Of a stretch of DNA of 64,000 bases, positions 47,461-56,616 are shown piece after piece. The stretch covers positions 1,612,001-1,676,000 of the forward strand of contig NZ_CP010431.2 in the NCBI RefSeq assembly GCF_000814845.2, given 5' to 3'. Every line of letters begins with the position of its first letter. The first letter of the stretch is position 1. A program made the translations under genes and the position numbers. Under the pieces are notes generated by a model that made no database searches, had not been told where the DNA came from, and was given only the letters and a program-made list of their open reading frames with translations. The stretch is from Pandoraea sputorum. Its GTDB lineage: Bacteria; Pseudomonadota; Gammaproteobacteria; Burkholderiales; Burkholderiaceae.

Positions 47461-49975
47461 CCGCGATAGCGACGCACATCCCGTCGAACCTGACGGTGAC
47501 GCCGACGCGCTTCCCGCCGCCGACAGTGCCGCCGAAAGGGCCGCTGAACGTACTGTCATGAGTGCCACCATGGGTGCCGAAATGGAGGCCTCTGCGAGTG
47601 CCGCCTCGCAGGTGCCCAACGACAGTTCGCGCGCGACTTATCACTGGCCCACGCGCGATGGGGGCGGTGTCGCCCGGCTCGAAGTGACGGCTCACGCGCG
47701 TGCAGATGGCACTTTGGGCACCTGGCGCTATCGGGCGGAGGTGTCTGCCGACGCGGCGCCCGGGGATGCCGCGCCGCCCGCGCTTGCATCACAAGATTGC
47801 GCGTTGCCGCCCCCCCAGCTCTACCGTCATGACGTTAGTGCCGTGCAAGTGAGCGATGTCGGTGGACGAATTCCGTCGCAAGCGCACGCTTTTGCGCGCG
47901 AATCGTTCATCGACGAAGCGGCGGCCGACGCAGGGCAGGACCCGGTCAGCTACCGCCTGCACCATCTTGATCCCCGTCAGGACGCGGGGGCGCGCGAGGT
48001 CATCCGCATGGTGGCGCAGCGTGCCGCCTGGGGGTTGCCGGAGCGTGCCGATGCGCAGGCCGCACCGGCCGGTTGGCGACGCGGACGAGGCTTTGCCTTC
48101 GATGGCGAGGCGTCGTTTGCCAAGGGCGCGACGCACGCATCGACTGCTCCTGCCGAGCGAACAGATGCCTGGTCGGCATGGATCGTCGATCTGGACGTCA
48201 ACCCGCACTCGGGAGACATCGTGATTCGCCGCGTAGTCGCTGGTGCGGCGACGGGCGAGCCCGATGCCGAACCGCATGTGAGCGGCTTGCCCGCCTGGCA
48301 GATCACCGATGCGATGCAGCGTGCACTGGGCATGGCGTGGCATGCTGAAGCGGCGCACGACGAAACCGGCAGCGCCGGGCATGCCAACGACCAACACGCC
48401 GCCGTCGCGCTCGCGCTGCAACGCGCGCTCGCGCAAGTGAGCGTGATGCCGAATGGGGCGCACGTGCCCCATGCGCTTTCCGACGAAGATGCCCACCGTC
48501 TGGCCGCGGCCGCAGCGCCCGCTGCGGCCGCTATCGCCAATGCCCTGTATGACGCGACCGGCGTGCGCCTGCGTCAACCACCCTTTGACCCGGCCAGCCT
48601 GCGCCAGGCGTTTGGCGATCCGCTCGCTGCCGAAAGGGTGCAGGCGCCCGCCGACCGGCGTCGCCCGACGCGATGGCGGCGCTGGCTCGCCGGAGGTGGC
48701 ATCGGTGGGTTGATCGGTGGTGTGGTCGGACTTGCCTGCGCCGTGCTGCCCGGACCGGTGGCCATCGCCCCGATCTCGGCGGTGGACAACACATTGTGGT
48801 CGACCGCGACGCTGGAGCGCGGCCGTCAGATCGCGCTGGCTGGCGACTGTGCGGTTTGCCACACCGCGCGAGGCGGCGCGACCAATGCCGGAGGCCTCGG
48901 CCTCGAAACGCCGTTCGGCATCGTCTACTCGACCAACCTGACGCCGGACCCCGAGACCGGCATCGGCCGCTGGTCATACGCTGCCTTTGCCCGCGCCATG
49001 CGCGAGGGCATTTCGCGCGATGGCTCGCATCTGTACCCCGCGTTTCCATACACGTCGTTTGCCAAGATGAGCGAGTCCGACATGCTCGCTCTGTATGCGT
49101 ATCTGATGTCGCAGCCAGCCGTCGCGAATACGCCGCCGAAAACCGAACTCCCCTTCGTATTGAATCAGCGCCGGTTAGTCGCAGGCTGGAACTGGATGTT
49201 TCACGATGCCGCCGAATATCGACCCGATCCCTCGCAGTCGACGCTGTGGAATCGCGGCCGCTATCTCGTGGACGGCGCCGGTCACTGCAGCGCGTGTCAC
49301 ACGCCGCGCAATTGGCTCGGCGCGGAGCGCGACAAGCTGTATCTGCGGGGAGGCGAAGCGGAAGGCTGGCGTGCGCCGCCGCTCGTCGGCACGTCCGACG
49401 CGCCGGTGCCGTGGACCGAGGTAGCACTGTTCGACTATCTGCGCACCGGCTTTTCGCCGGAGCATGGCGTCGCCGCGGGGCCGATGGCGCCCGTGGTCTC
49501 CGGACTCGCGGCGTTGCCCGAAACCGACGTGCGCGCCATCGCGCATTACATCGCTTCGCTGGCGCCGCAGCCGGACACCGCCAAGGTCTCCGATCTCGCG
49601 GGTCGTCGTGCTGTGGGCGTGGACATTGCCACGACACTCGGACTGGAGAACGGGCGTCGCGCCTTCGAGGCGGCCTGCGCCGTTTGTCATACCGAATCGG
49701 GTGGAGTGGGGCACTTTGGCGTGCGACCGCTCATGGGACTCAATACGAGCGTAAGCCAGGCCAAGCCCGATAACCTCATGCATGTGCTGATGAACGGTAT
49801 CGATCAACCGGCGACGGAGGGGCTCGGCTACATGCCCGCATTCCGCGATGCGTTCGACGATCGCCAGATGGCCGAACTGGCCGCTTACATACGCACACGC
49901 TACGCGCCCGATCGGCCCGCTTGGGAAGGCCTTGACGACGCTGCTGCCCGCGCCCGCGCCGCACATCGTCCTTGA
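47444..49975 (+). CDS. Triheme cytochrome c subunit fused to a shortened, degenerate NicB molybdenum domain
   Basis: The 843-residue protein has two parts. Residues about 60-400 align by eye to only the last third of a NicB/XdhB domain (FARESFIDEAAADAGQDPVSYRLHHL; AWSAWIVDLDVNPHSGDIVI; AIANALYDATGVRLRQPPFDPASLRQAF). The GQDTGT motif reads AGAATGE and the catalytic GAGE loop is gone. A basic stretch and one membrane span (about 415-438) follow, then a periplasmic-type cytochrome with three CxxCH sites near residues 468, 615 and 745. It probably passes electrons from NicA and the separate NicB to the respiratory chain. The relic domain may hold the complex together. Confidence 0.82.
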   Translation: MARIDNRDSDAHPVEPDGDADALPAADSAAERAAERTVMSATMGAEMEASASAASQVPNDSSRATYHWPTRDGGGVARLEVTAHARADGTLGTWRYRAEVSADAAPGDAAPPALASQDCALPPPQLYRHDVSAVQVSDVGGRIPSQAHAFARESFIDEAAADAGQDPVSYRLHHLDPRQDAGAREVIRMVAQRAAWGLPERADAQAAPAGWRRGRGFAFDGEASFAKGATHASTAPAERTDAWSAWIVDLDVNPHSGDIVIRRVVAGAATGEPDAEPHVSGLPAWQITDAMQRALGMAWHAEAAHDETGSAGHANDQHAAVALALQRALAQVSVMPNGAHVPHALSDEDAHRLAAAAAPAAAAIANALYDATGVRLRQPPFDPASLRQAFGDPLAAERVQAPADRRRPTRWRRWLAGGGIGGLIGGVVGLACAVLPGPVAIAPISAVDNTLWSTATLERGRQIALAGDCAVCHTARGGATNAGGLGLETPFGIVYSTNLTPDPETGIGRWSYAAFARAMREGISRDGSHLYPAFPYTSFAKMSESDMLALYAYLMSQPAVANTPPKTELPFVLNQRRLVAGWNWMFHDAAEYRPDPSQSTLWNRGRYLVDGAGHCSACHTPRNWLGAERDKLYLRGGEAEGWRAPPLVGTSDAPVPWTEVALFDYLRTGFSPEHGVAAGPMAPVVSGLAALPETDVRAIAHYIASLAPQPDTAKVSDLAGRRAVGVDIATTLGLENGRRAFEAACAVCHTESGGVGHFGVRPLMGLNTSVSQAKPDNLMHVLMNGIDQPATEGLGYMPAFRDAFDDRQMAELAAYIRTRYAPDRPAWEGLDDAAARARAAHRP

Positions 49976-50065
49976 GTGTTATCCCGAGTCACGACGACGG
50001 CACTGGCCGATGCGCATTGCTGAGGCCGGATCGGTAACGGCTCGCGCATTGCACTGCAAAAGACG

Positions 50066-50097
50066 ATGCCGTACGAGTCATGCGACTCGCACGGCAT
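50066..50097. terminator. Stem-loop between the nicCA operon and nicT
   Basis: ATGCCGTACGAGTC (50066-50079) pairs with GACTCGCACGGCAT (50084-50097) with one mismatch and a 4-base loop. On the minus strand it is followed by a CTTTT run, fitting termination of nicT. It also ends the convergent nic operon. Confidence 0.65.
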
Positions 50098-50113
50098 GGG
50101 CTTCACGATCTTC

Positions 50114-51430
50114 TCAACGATTCACGACGTGTTTCGGATAGGCCAGGGCAAGCGCGCAACCGATCACCATGCACGCGGCAAACGCGTAAATCCCGGCCGA
50201 TTGCGAGTGGAACGTGTCGCGCAGCCAGCCGATGAAGTAGGTGCTCAGGAAGCCGCCCAGATTTGCCAGCGAGCACGCGAACGCAATGCCTGCGGCCGCT
50301 GCCGCCCCCTTCAGGAAGGTCGACGGTACCGCCCACACGACCGGCATTGCGGCAGCCGCGCCGAGATTGATCAGCGAGAACAACACCACCGTCATCGCCG
50401 TGCCGTGAGTTCCGCTGGCAAAGACGAACATCGCCACGGCCGAGAGCAGGAACGGCAGCACGATGTGCCAGCGTCGCTCGCGCAGGCGATCCGAGCGTGC
50501 CCCCCACGCCAGCACGCCGACGACGGCCAGTGCGTTGGGAATCGCCATCAGCCAGCCGATCGTGTAAGGGTCCTTCACGCCGGTGTCTTTCAAAATCGTG
50601 GGCAGCCAGAAGCTCACGCCATACAGGCCGAGCAGCACGCACAGATCGATCAGCCCCAGCATCCACACCTTCACGTCGGAGAATGCTGCGCCGAGATTGT
50701 GGCGTTTGTGGACGCCGGCGTCCCTGTCGAGATTGGCGACGAGAATCGCTTTTTCCTGTGCCGTAAGCCAGCGAGTCGACGCGATATCGTTGGGAAGGTA
50801 CATGAAGATCGCAATGCCCAGCACGACCGAGGGGATGGCCTCAATCACGAACAGCCATTGCCAGCCGCCGTAGCCGTGGGCACCGTCGAGCATCTGCATG
50901 ATCCAGCCCGACAGCGGGCTGCCGATCATGCTCGAGAGCGGCAGGCCGACCATGAACAGCGCAATAATGCGTGCGCGTCGCTCATCCGGATACCAGCGCG
51001 TGAGATACAGCAGCACCCCCGGCAGAAATCCCGCTTCGGCCACACCGAGCAGGAAGCGCAACACATAGAACTGTGTGGGCGTGGTGACGAAGGCGGTCGC
51101 GCCCGAAATCAGGCCCCACGTGACCATGATGCGGGCGATCCAGAGCTTCGCGCCGACTTTTTGCAGGATCAGATTGCTGGGCACCTCGAAGAGGATATAA
51201 CCGGCGAAAAACAGTCCGGCGCCGAGGCCGTAGACCGTATCGCTGAACTGCAGTGCGCTGAGCATTTGCAGTTTGGCCAGGCCGACGTTGATGCGATCGA
51301 GGTAGGCCGCGAAATAGCACAGGCAGAAGAAGGTGATGAGGCGCACTGTGACCTTGCGGTAGACCGCATGGGTGTCGGCGCTGGACGTGGCTACAGCGTC
51401 GGCCACGTTGGGTGTTGAGATATAAGACAT
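50114..51430 (-). CDS. nicT: MFS transporter, NicT-like (ACS family)
   Basis: This 438-residue major-facilitator protein of the anion:cation symporter family would import nicotinate or 6-hydroxynicotinate. It shows about 12 spans, CYFAAYLDRINVGLAKLQM in span 1, LRFLLGVAEAGFLPGVLLYLTRWYPDERRARI between spans 4 and 5, and GWQWLFVIEAIPSVVLG in span 6. I start it at ATG 51430 (MSYISTP). The longer frame upstream covers the promoter and a motif copy. The role is inferred from the nic context. Confidence 0.85.
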   Translation of the reverse strand: MSYISTPNVADAVATSSADTHAVYRKVTVRLITFFCLCYFAAYLDRINVGLAKLQMLSALQFSDTVYGLGAGLFFAGYILFEVPSNLILQKVGAKLWIARIMVTWGLISGATAFVTTPTQFYVLRFLLGVAEAGFLPGVLLYLTRWYPDERRARIIALFMVGLPLSSMIGSPLSGWIMQMLDGAHGYGGWQWLFVIEAIPSVVLGIAIFMYLPNDIASTRWLTAQEKAILVANLDRDAGVHKRHNLGAAFSDVKVWMLGLIDLCVLLGLYGVSFWLPTILKDTGVKDPYTIGWLMAIPNALAVVGVLAWGARSDRLRERRWHIVLPFLLSAVAMFVFASGTHGTAMTVVLFSLINLGAAAAMPVVWAVPSTFLKGAAAAAGIAFACSLANLGGFLSTYFIGWLRDTFHSQSAGIYAFAACMVIGCALALAYPKHVVNR

Positions 51431-51527
51431 GGCGATTCCCGATGGCTGGAAAGAATGGGTGAATCGTCCGCCCGGCGAGATTCGGGCGTGTGCGCTCGGC
51501 ACGATGGATGTATAGCACGAACAAAAA

Positions 51528-51540
51528 GTGTATGCGCTAC
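51528..51540. promoter_or_regulatory. nic motif copy upstream of nicT
   Basis: GTGTATGCGCTAC matches 11 of 13 positions of the shared motif and lies about 100 bases before the nicT start, in the divergent nicT/nadC-like gap. A possible nicT -10, TATACA, lies downstream on the minus strand at 51514-51509. A weaker related sequence (GTGTGCGCTC) is at 51488. Confidence 0.5.
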
Positions 51541-51668
51541 AAAAAAAGATGTCCGCATATCGCAAGACACGCCCCGATCCTGCTGCGCCCAATGCCGATA
51601 AAGGTCGACAATTAACCGTAAATAAAGGGCTCAGGGTTTTTCTCTATCGGCAAGTGGATTTGTTTTCC

Positions 51669-51699
51669 TTGAAGGCGATATTTTAAGTGTGTACGCTAC
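51669..51699 (+). promoter_or_regulatory. Promoter of the NadC/PhnN-phosphorylase operon with nic motif
   Basis: TTGAAG (51669-51674), 17 bases, TACGCT (51692-51697). The -10 lies inside an exact GTGTGTACGCTAC (51687-51699). This ties the downstream two genes to the same control as nicC and nicE. Confidence 0.6.
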
Positions 51700-51734
51700 G
51701 AATAACCCTTCCGCACTCTGACTGAGGAACCGCC

Positions 51735-52568
51735 ATGTACGACCGTTTTGCTGTTGACCGCCTGATCGACCTGTGGCTCACCGAAGACATCGGTTATTGC
51801 GACCTCACGGCGCAGACCATGATCGACGAATCCGCCACCGGCGCCTTTGTGATGAATGCCCGTGAACCGGTGATCGTTGCCGGGATCGACGTGGCTGCGC
51901 GTATTTTCCAGCGCTACGACCCCGCGCTCAAGGTCGATGTGAAGGTGCGTGACGGCGAGCATGCCCCGAAGGGCGCGATCCTGTTGCACGTGTCGGGCAA
52001 CGCCCGAAGCATTCTCACGGCGGAGCGCACCGCGTTGAACATCGTGCAACGCATGAGTGGCATCGCTAACGAAACCGCGCGCTATGTCGCTGCCATCGAA
52101 GGCACCCGCGCCCGCCTGCTCGACAGTCGTAAAACGACGCCGGGTCTGCGCATGCTGGAAAAGCATGCCGTGAGTTGTGGCGGCGGCCTGAACCATCGTC
52201 TGGGGCTGGACAACGGTGTGATGATCAAGGATAACCACATCGCCGTGGCCGGCAGCATCAAGGCCGCTGTGTCGCGCGCGCGCAAGCTCGTGCCCATGCT
52301 GACCAAGGTGGAAGTGGAATGCGATCGCCTCGATCAGGTGAGCGAAGCGCTGGAGACCGATGTGGACGTGATCATGCTCGACAACATGTCGGTCGAGGAC
52401 ATGAAGACGGCCGTCGCGATGATCAACGGCAAATGCAAGGTGGAAGCCTCGGGCGGCATTCGTCTGGACACGATTCGTCCGATCGCCGAGACGGGCGTCG
52501 ACTACATTTCGACGAGCAAGATCATGCAGTCGGCCCCGGCCGTCGATATCGGCCTGGATGAGGCCTGA
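51735..52568 (+). CDS. nadC: Quinolinate phosphoribosyltransferase-family enzyme (NadC-like)
   Basis: NadC makes nicotinate mononucleotide, CO2 and PPi from quinolinate and PRPP. The 277-residue protein has the family motifs: LTEDIGYCDLTAQ at the N-terminus, ERTALNIVQRMSGIA near residue 95, DSRKTTPGLRMLEKHAV near 130, GLNHRLGLDNGVMIKDNH near 155, VEVECDRLDQ near 193 and EASGGIRLDTI near 240. It sits inside the nicotinate cluster with a nic motif at its promoter. It may therefore be a paralogue distinct from the housekeeping enzyme, acting on NaMN or a related pyridine nucleotide. That is inference; ordinary QPRTase activity is the default. Confidence 0.85.
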   Translation: MYDRFAVDRLIDLWLTEDIGYCDLTAQTMIDESATGAFVMNAREPVIVAGIDVAARIFQRYDPALKVDVKVRDGEHAPKGAILLHVSGNARSILTAERTALNIVQRMSGIANETARYVAAIEGTRARLLDSRKTTPGLRMLEKHAVSCGGGLNHRLGLDNGVMIKDNHIAVAGSIKAAVSRARKLVPMLTKVEVECDRLDQVSEALETDVDVIMLDNMSVEDMKTAVAMINGKCKVEASGGIRLDTIRPIAETGVDYISTSKIMQSAPAVDIGLDEA

Positions 52569-52616
52569 TCAAGTCATCGACACCGCTCGACACCCATTGA
52601 GACTTACAAGCTGACG

Positions 52617-54395
52617 ATGACGCGTCCCGGGATATTCTTCTTCGTGGTCGGCCCCAGCGGGGCCGGCAAGGACACGCTGATCGACGGGGCGCAGGTGCGC
52701 CTCGCCGACAGCGACCGGTACGTGTTTGCGACACGCACCATCACCCGTCCCGGCGATGCACCGGGTGAGGCACACATTGGCGTGACCGAAGCTGAATTTG
52801 CCGCGCTCGATGCCCAGGGGGCCTTTCTCGTCACCTGGCAGGCGCATGGCCTGCATTACGGGCTCGATGCGACGCTGCGCGATGCCCTGGCACAGGGCCG
52901 TCACGTCGTCGCCAATGGCTCCCGGGCGATTTTGCCCAAACTCATCGGCCGGGTGCCGCGCCTGATCGTCGTCGAGGTCAGTGCGCCTGCGGAAGTGCTT
53001 GCCATGCGTATCGCCGGACGCGGTCGCGAAACACCCGAGCAGATCGTCGCGAGGCTGGCACGCAGCGTCACGGCGTATCCGGCTGAGGTGCCGCTTGTGC
53101 GTGTTTCGAACGATAGCACCAGCGATGTCGGCATTGCCCGTTTCGTCGAGGCCTTGCAGGCCTGCGCGGCGCCGCCGCAGAGCTTCGCGCTGGCCGAGGC
53201 GAAGCGCGCCGGTGCGACCCTTGACGAAGCGTCGTGGACGCAGCTTCTCGACGACCTGATCTACGAGCGCTATGCCCCCGAAGAAGGCGAGGCGCTACTG
53301 CGACTGCTGATCGAGGGGCTCGACGGCAACGAGATCGTTGCGTTGACGCGTGCAAGAACGCGACTGATGCCGCGCATCGATTGGGAGCGGCCGATCGTGG
53401 TCGACAAGCATTCGATGGGGGGTGTTCCCGGTAGCCGCATCACGCTGATCGTCGTGCCGCTCGTCGTGGCCTACGGGCTTTGCATGCCGAAGACATCCTC
53501 GCGCGCGATCACGTCGGCCGCCGGAACGGCCGACGCCATGGAGGCGGCAGCGCGTGTCGTTCTCGACGCCTCCGAAATGCGCGCAGCGGTGGCGCAAGCC
53601 GGCGGCTGCATCGTCTGGAACGGACGCCTTAATCACTCTCGTGTGGACGACGTGACCAATGCGATGGTGAGACCGCTGCGGCTCGATACGCGGCGATGGT
53701 CGGTGGCGTCGATTCTCTCCAAGAAGTTCTGTGCCGGTGCCACGCATGTTGTGGTGGACCTGCCTTGGGGGCCGCAGGCCAAGATAGCGGACGAAACGCA
53801 GGCGCGCGAGCTGGGCGCGTTGTTCGCGCGTGTCGGGGCGGCGCTGGGCATGACCGTGCAAGCCATTGCTACCGACGGTCGCGCGCCGATCGGTCGCGGC
53901 ATCGGCCCGGCGCTGGAATTGCGCGACGTGCTGCGGGTGCTCGACAACGACGCGGCCGCCCCCGCCGATCTGCGCGCCAAGGCGCTGATGTTCGCTGCGC
54001 AGATTCTGTCATGGGACCCGGCGCTCGGTGGTGATGTCGTGAAGGCGCGGGGCATCGCCGAAAAACTGCTTGCCGACGGGCTGGCCCGCCGCGCGTTCGA
54101 GCGTATCGTCGACGCGCAGGGCCGCAAACCTTATGCCACACCTTCCACGGCATTCACCGACATCGTGGCTTCGTCGGACGGTGTGGTCGTCGCGATCGAT
54201 GGCTGGGAGATTTCCGGCATCGCGCGCGACGCTGGCGCACCGCAGGACATGGGGGCAGGCGTCGATCTGTTTTGCACCGTCGGACAATCGGTGCGTGCGG
54301 GCGACGTCCTGATGCGCGTGCACGGCAACGATCCGCAGCGTCTGGCGGCTGCGGCGGCGCGCGCGACGGCGGCGAGCGGCATTGGGGTGCAGTGA
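52617..54395 (+). CDS. Fusion: PhnN ribose 1,5-bisphosphokinase + AMP/thymidine phosphorylase-like domain
   Basis: Residues about 1-185 are a PhnN kinase: FFVVGPSGAGKDTLI (P-loop near 11), ATRTITRP, and RIAGRGRETPEQIVARLARS. It phosphorylates ribose 1,5-bisphosphate to PRPP. Residues about 190-592 resemble the archaeal-type AMP phosphorylase/putative thymidine phosphorylase family. They show LLDDLIYERYAPEEGEALLRLL, IVVDKHSMGGVPGSRITLIVVPLV with the KHS phosphate site near residue 263, SSRAITSAAGTADAMEAA, and a C-terminal lipoyl-like barrel. Such enzymes split a nucleoside monophosphate with phosphate to base plus ribose 1,5-bisphosphate. The two halves would thus turn NMP into base plus PRPP. 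It lies 48 bases after the NadC-like gene. Confidence 0.85.
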   Translation: MTRPGIFFFVVGPSGAGKDTLIDGAQVRLADSDRYVFATRTITRPGDAPGEAHIGVTEAEFAALDAQGAFLVTWQAHGLHYGLDATLRDALAQGRHVVANGSRAILPKLIGRVPRLIVVEVSAPAEVLAMRIAGRGRETPEQIVARLARSVTAYPAEVPLVRVSNDSTSDVGIARFVEALQACAAPPQSFALAEAKRAGATLDEASWTQLLDDLIYERYAPEEGEALLRLLIEGLDGNEIVALTRARTRLMPRIDWERPIVVDKHSMGGVPGSRITLIVVPLVVAYGLCMPKTSSRAITSAAGTADAMEAAARVVLDASEMRAAVAQAGGCIVWNGRLNHSRVDDVTNAMVRPLRLDTRRWSVASILSKKFCAGATHVVVDLPWGPQAKIADETQARELGALFARVGAALGMTVQAIATDGRAPIGRGIGPALELRDVLRVLDNDAAAPADLRAKALMFAAQILSWDPALGGDVVKARGIAEKLLADGLARRAFERIVDAQGRKPYATPSTAFTDIVASSDGVVVAIDGWEISGIARDAGAPQDMGAGVDLFCTVGQSVRAGDVLMRVHGNDPQRLAAAAARATAASGIGVQ

Positions 54396-54445
54396 ACCCG
54401 GATTTTGTTTCGACTCGCTGCCGTTTCCCTTAGGAATGCGCTTGT

Positions 54446-54766
54446 CCCAAACTCAATCCAGTCCCCTTGATAGACGTATTTGATCGACAAGTAACCGTCG
54501 AGTCCGTAGCTCGATCCTTCGCGCCCATAACCTGACGCCTTCACGCCGCCGAACGGCGCGGCTTCGCTCGATACCGCCCCCTCGTTCCAGGCGATCACCC
54601 CCGCTTCGAGCCGACGTGCCACGCGTTCGGCGCGTCGCTTGTTCTGCGTGTTGAAGTAGGCCGCGAGTCCGAAGGGCGTGTCGTTCGCGCGACGAATCGC
54701 CTCCTCTTCCGTCTCGAAGCGAAAGAGCGGGACGACCGGCCCGGACGTCTGCGCCCGACTCAACAG
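54446..54766 (-). pseudogene. Succinate-semialdehyde/aldehyde dehydrogenase, C-terminal fragment
   Basis: The minus strand encodes SGPVVPLFRFETEEEAIRRANDTPFGLAAYFN, then RRLEAGVIAWNEGAVSSEAAPFGGVKASGYGREGSSYGLDGYLSIKYV. This is the last ~105 residues of a GabD-type aldehyde dehydrogenase. The catalytic Cys and the whole NAD domain are missing, and no start is available. It is a rearrangement scar at the end of the nic region. Confidence 0.8.
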
Positions 54767-54813
54767 CATGCTGTGCGTGCCGCCGTCAGTTCGCAAATTG
54801 CGGCGTCGCGCAC

Positions 54814-55701
54814 TTAACCCGGTCCCTCGCTGCCCGCCGCCAGGAGGGGCACCAGCACGTTGCTAATAGGTGTAGGAATGCCTCTGAGGCGACCGTAACG
54901 CTGTATCACGCCATTACGGATATCCCACTCCATGGGACGGTTGGCCTGTCTGTCCGCGAGTATTGAAGTGCCCAAGTCCGCCGGGGCGCGTTGAAAGCCA
55001 TCGAGGATCTCTTTCGGAACGCTATCGCTGAGTGATGCACCACTTGCGCGCGCTACGGATAGGCACTCACTAAGGTAAGCCAGCGCAAGTTCGGCGATGT
55101 CCTGACGGGAGAACATCCCGGCGCGGCGATTGGCGAGGACCATCAGCCCTGCGGCCGCGTTTTGCATCAGTTTGCGCCATGCGATGGACGCAAAGTCGGC
55201 GGACAACGCCACCGCACAGCGTGTCCCGTCGAGCACGTCAGCCACCTGCCTTGCCTGCGGCAGATCCGGCAGGGTGAGGCGCGGGCTGGCGCGCAGCCGC
55301 ACTGAAGCATCAGGCTCACGCTGCGCGGGGAACCACACGACCGATGGCAACACCGTGGCGCTGACGTAGGGGGCCAACAGGGCTTCCTGCTCGATGCCAT
55401 TTTGTAGTGCGCACACCACGGTGTTTTCGTCGCATAGCGCCTTCAACCAGTCGGCGCAGTCGGGTATCTGAGTGGTTTTCACCGCGATAAATACCAGACT
55501 GAACGGATGGCGCACCGTCCTTGGGTCGACCAGCACAGGACCGGGCACCACGATTTCACCGTCATCGTGGCGCAGTGTTAGTTGCGAGTGCGCAGTACGC
55601 CCGCAAAGCAGGGGAGTTCGGCCGACTTCGTGGAGGGCAGCAGCGATGGTGGTGCCGATCGCGCCCGGACCAATAAGTGCAGAGCAGGCATGTTCAGACA
55701 T
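54814..55701 (-). CDS. ApbA/PanE-family reductase (ketopantoate reductase-like)
   Basis: This 295-residue NAD(P)-dependent reductase has an N-terminal GxGxxG-type motif (SALIGPGAIGTTIAAALHEVG), the VFIAVKTTQIPDCADWL segment, and LQNGIEQEALLAPYV. The C-terminal helical domain carries SIAWRKLMQNAAAGLMVLANRRAG (catalytic Lys) and NRPMEWDIRNGVIQRYGRLRGIPTPISNVLVPLL. PanE reduces 2-dehydropantoate, but many paralogues in catabolic clusters act on other 2-oxo acids. The EamA transporter gene directly upstream is co-transcribed, with 19 bases between. Confidence 0.82.
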   Translation of the reverse strand: MSEHACSALIGPGAIGTTIAAALHEVGRTPLLCGRTAHSQLTLRHDDGEIVVPGPVLVDPRTVRHPFSLVFIAVKTTQIPDCADWLKALCDENTVVCALQNGIEQEALLAPYVSATVLPSVVWFPAQREPDASVRLRASPRLTLPDLPQARQVADVLDGTRCAVALSADFASIAWRKLMQNAAAGLMVLANRRAGMFSRQDIAELALAYLSECLSVARASGASLSDSVPKEILDGFQRAPADLGTSILADRQANRPMEWDIRNGVIQRYGRLRGIPTPISNVLVPLLAAGSEGPG

Positions 55702-55720
55702 TTGTGTTCCCCGGATGCAA

Positions 55721-56548
55721 TTAACCGATGATCAGCGTGCCGCCAGCAATTAGCGCGCAGGCCAGGATTCTTCTGCGCGTCAACGCCTCGCCCAGAAACA
55801 AATAACCCAGCACGGAAGCGAACAAAACGCTAGTTTCTCGCAGTGCCGATACGGCGCCCATGGGGGCGGCCGTCATGGCATAGATCACGAGGCCGTAAGC
55901 GAGTAGCGAAATCAAGCCGCCGACTGCCGCATGAACCATACCGGGGCGCCAACGCAGCAAACTCCCGCTATCGCGCAACGCGACATAGAGCCCCGGCATC
56001 AGCGCTCCCCACAGCGCGCTCATCCATACGATGTAGGCAATCGCGTTGCCAGCGATGCGTACGCCCATTCCATCCACGACGCTATAGGCTGCAATAAATG
56101 CGCCCGTTGCCAGGGCATATCGCAGGCCCGGCGTCGCCAGCTTCCCCTCTTTCACCGCAAGCATCAGAATGCCGCCTGAAACCATTGCGATGCCGCCCAC
56201 GGTATTGACGTCGATCTTTTCGCCCGCGAAGAGCGCCGCTGCGCAGGTCACCAGCAGCGGCGAAGAGCCCCGTGCAATCGGGTAGGTCTGTCCCAGATCG
56301 CCAACCTGATAACTGCGTACCAGACATAGGTTGTAGCCGACATGCAGCAAAGCGGAGAGAAGCGCGTACGGCCAACTGGCCCTTGCTGGCGCCGGTAAAG
56401 ATAGCGCGATTGCCGTGCAGGTGACGGCGATCGTCAGGCACATGACGGTCATCGACCACAATCGATCGGTGCCACCACGCAACAACGTATTCCAGGCGGC
56501 ATGCAGTAGCGCGGCAAACAACGTGAGGAAAATGACGTATCGAGGCAT
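55721..56548 (-). CDS. EamA/DMT-family transporter
   Basis: This 275-residue inner-membrane protein has about ten hydrophobic spans and two EamA repeats. Typical pieces are LHAAWNTLLRGG in span 1, QVGDLGQTYPIARGSSPLLVTCAAALFAGEKI in the first repeat, and APMGAVSALRETSVLFASVLGYLFLGEALTRRR at the end. The substrate is unknown, and the family exports or imports small metabolites. It lies between a LysR gene and an ApbA-like gene on the same strand. Confidence 0.87.
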   Translation of the reverse strand: MPRYVIFLTLFAALLHAAWNTLLRGGTDRLWSMTVMCLTIAVTCTAIALSLPAPARASWPYALLSALLHVGYNLCLVRSYQVGDLGQTYPIARGSSPLLVTCAAALFAGEKIDVNTVGGIAMVSGGILMLAVKEGKLATPGLRYALATGAFIAAYSVVDGMGVRIAGNAIAYIVWMSALWGALMPGLYVALRDSGSLLRWRPGMVHAAVGGLISLLAYGLVIYAMTAAPMGAVSALRETSVLFASVLGYLFLGEALTRRRILACALIAGGTLIIG

Positions 56549-56616
56549 GTGCCCATACTAGGTAGCACCGGCCCGGATGGAAAGTGAAGTGTCCTCATCT
56601 GGGTATGAGTGCACAC

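Noticed and set aside
54131..54445. Continuation of the aldehyde dehydrogenase frame into the PhnN-phosphorylase gene
   Set aside because: Similarity to aldehyde dehydrogenases ends near 54446. The rest is antisense to the fusion gene.
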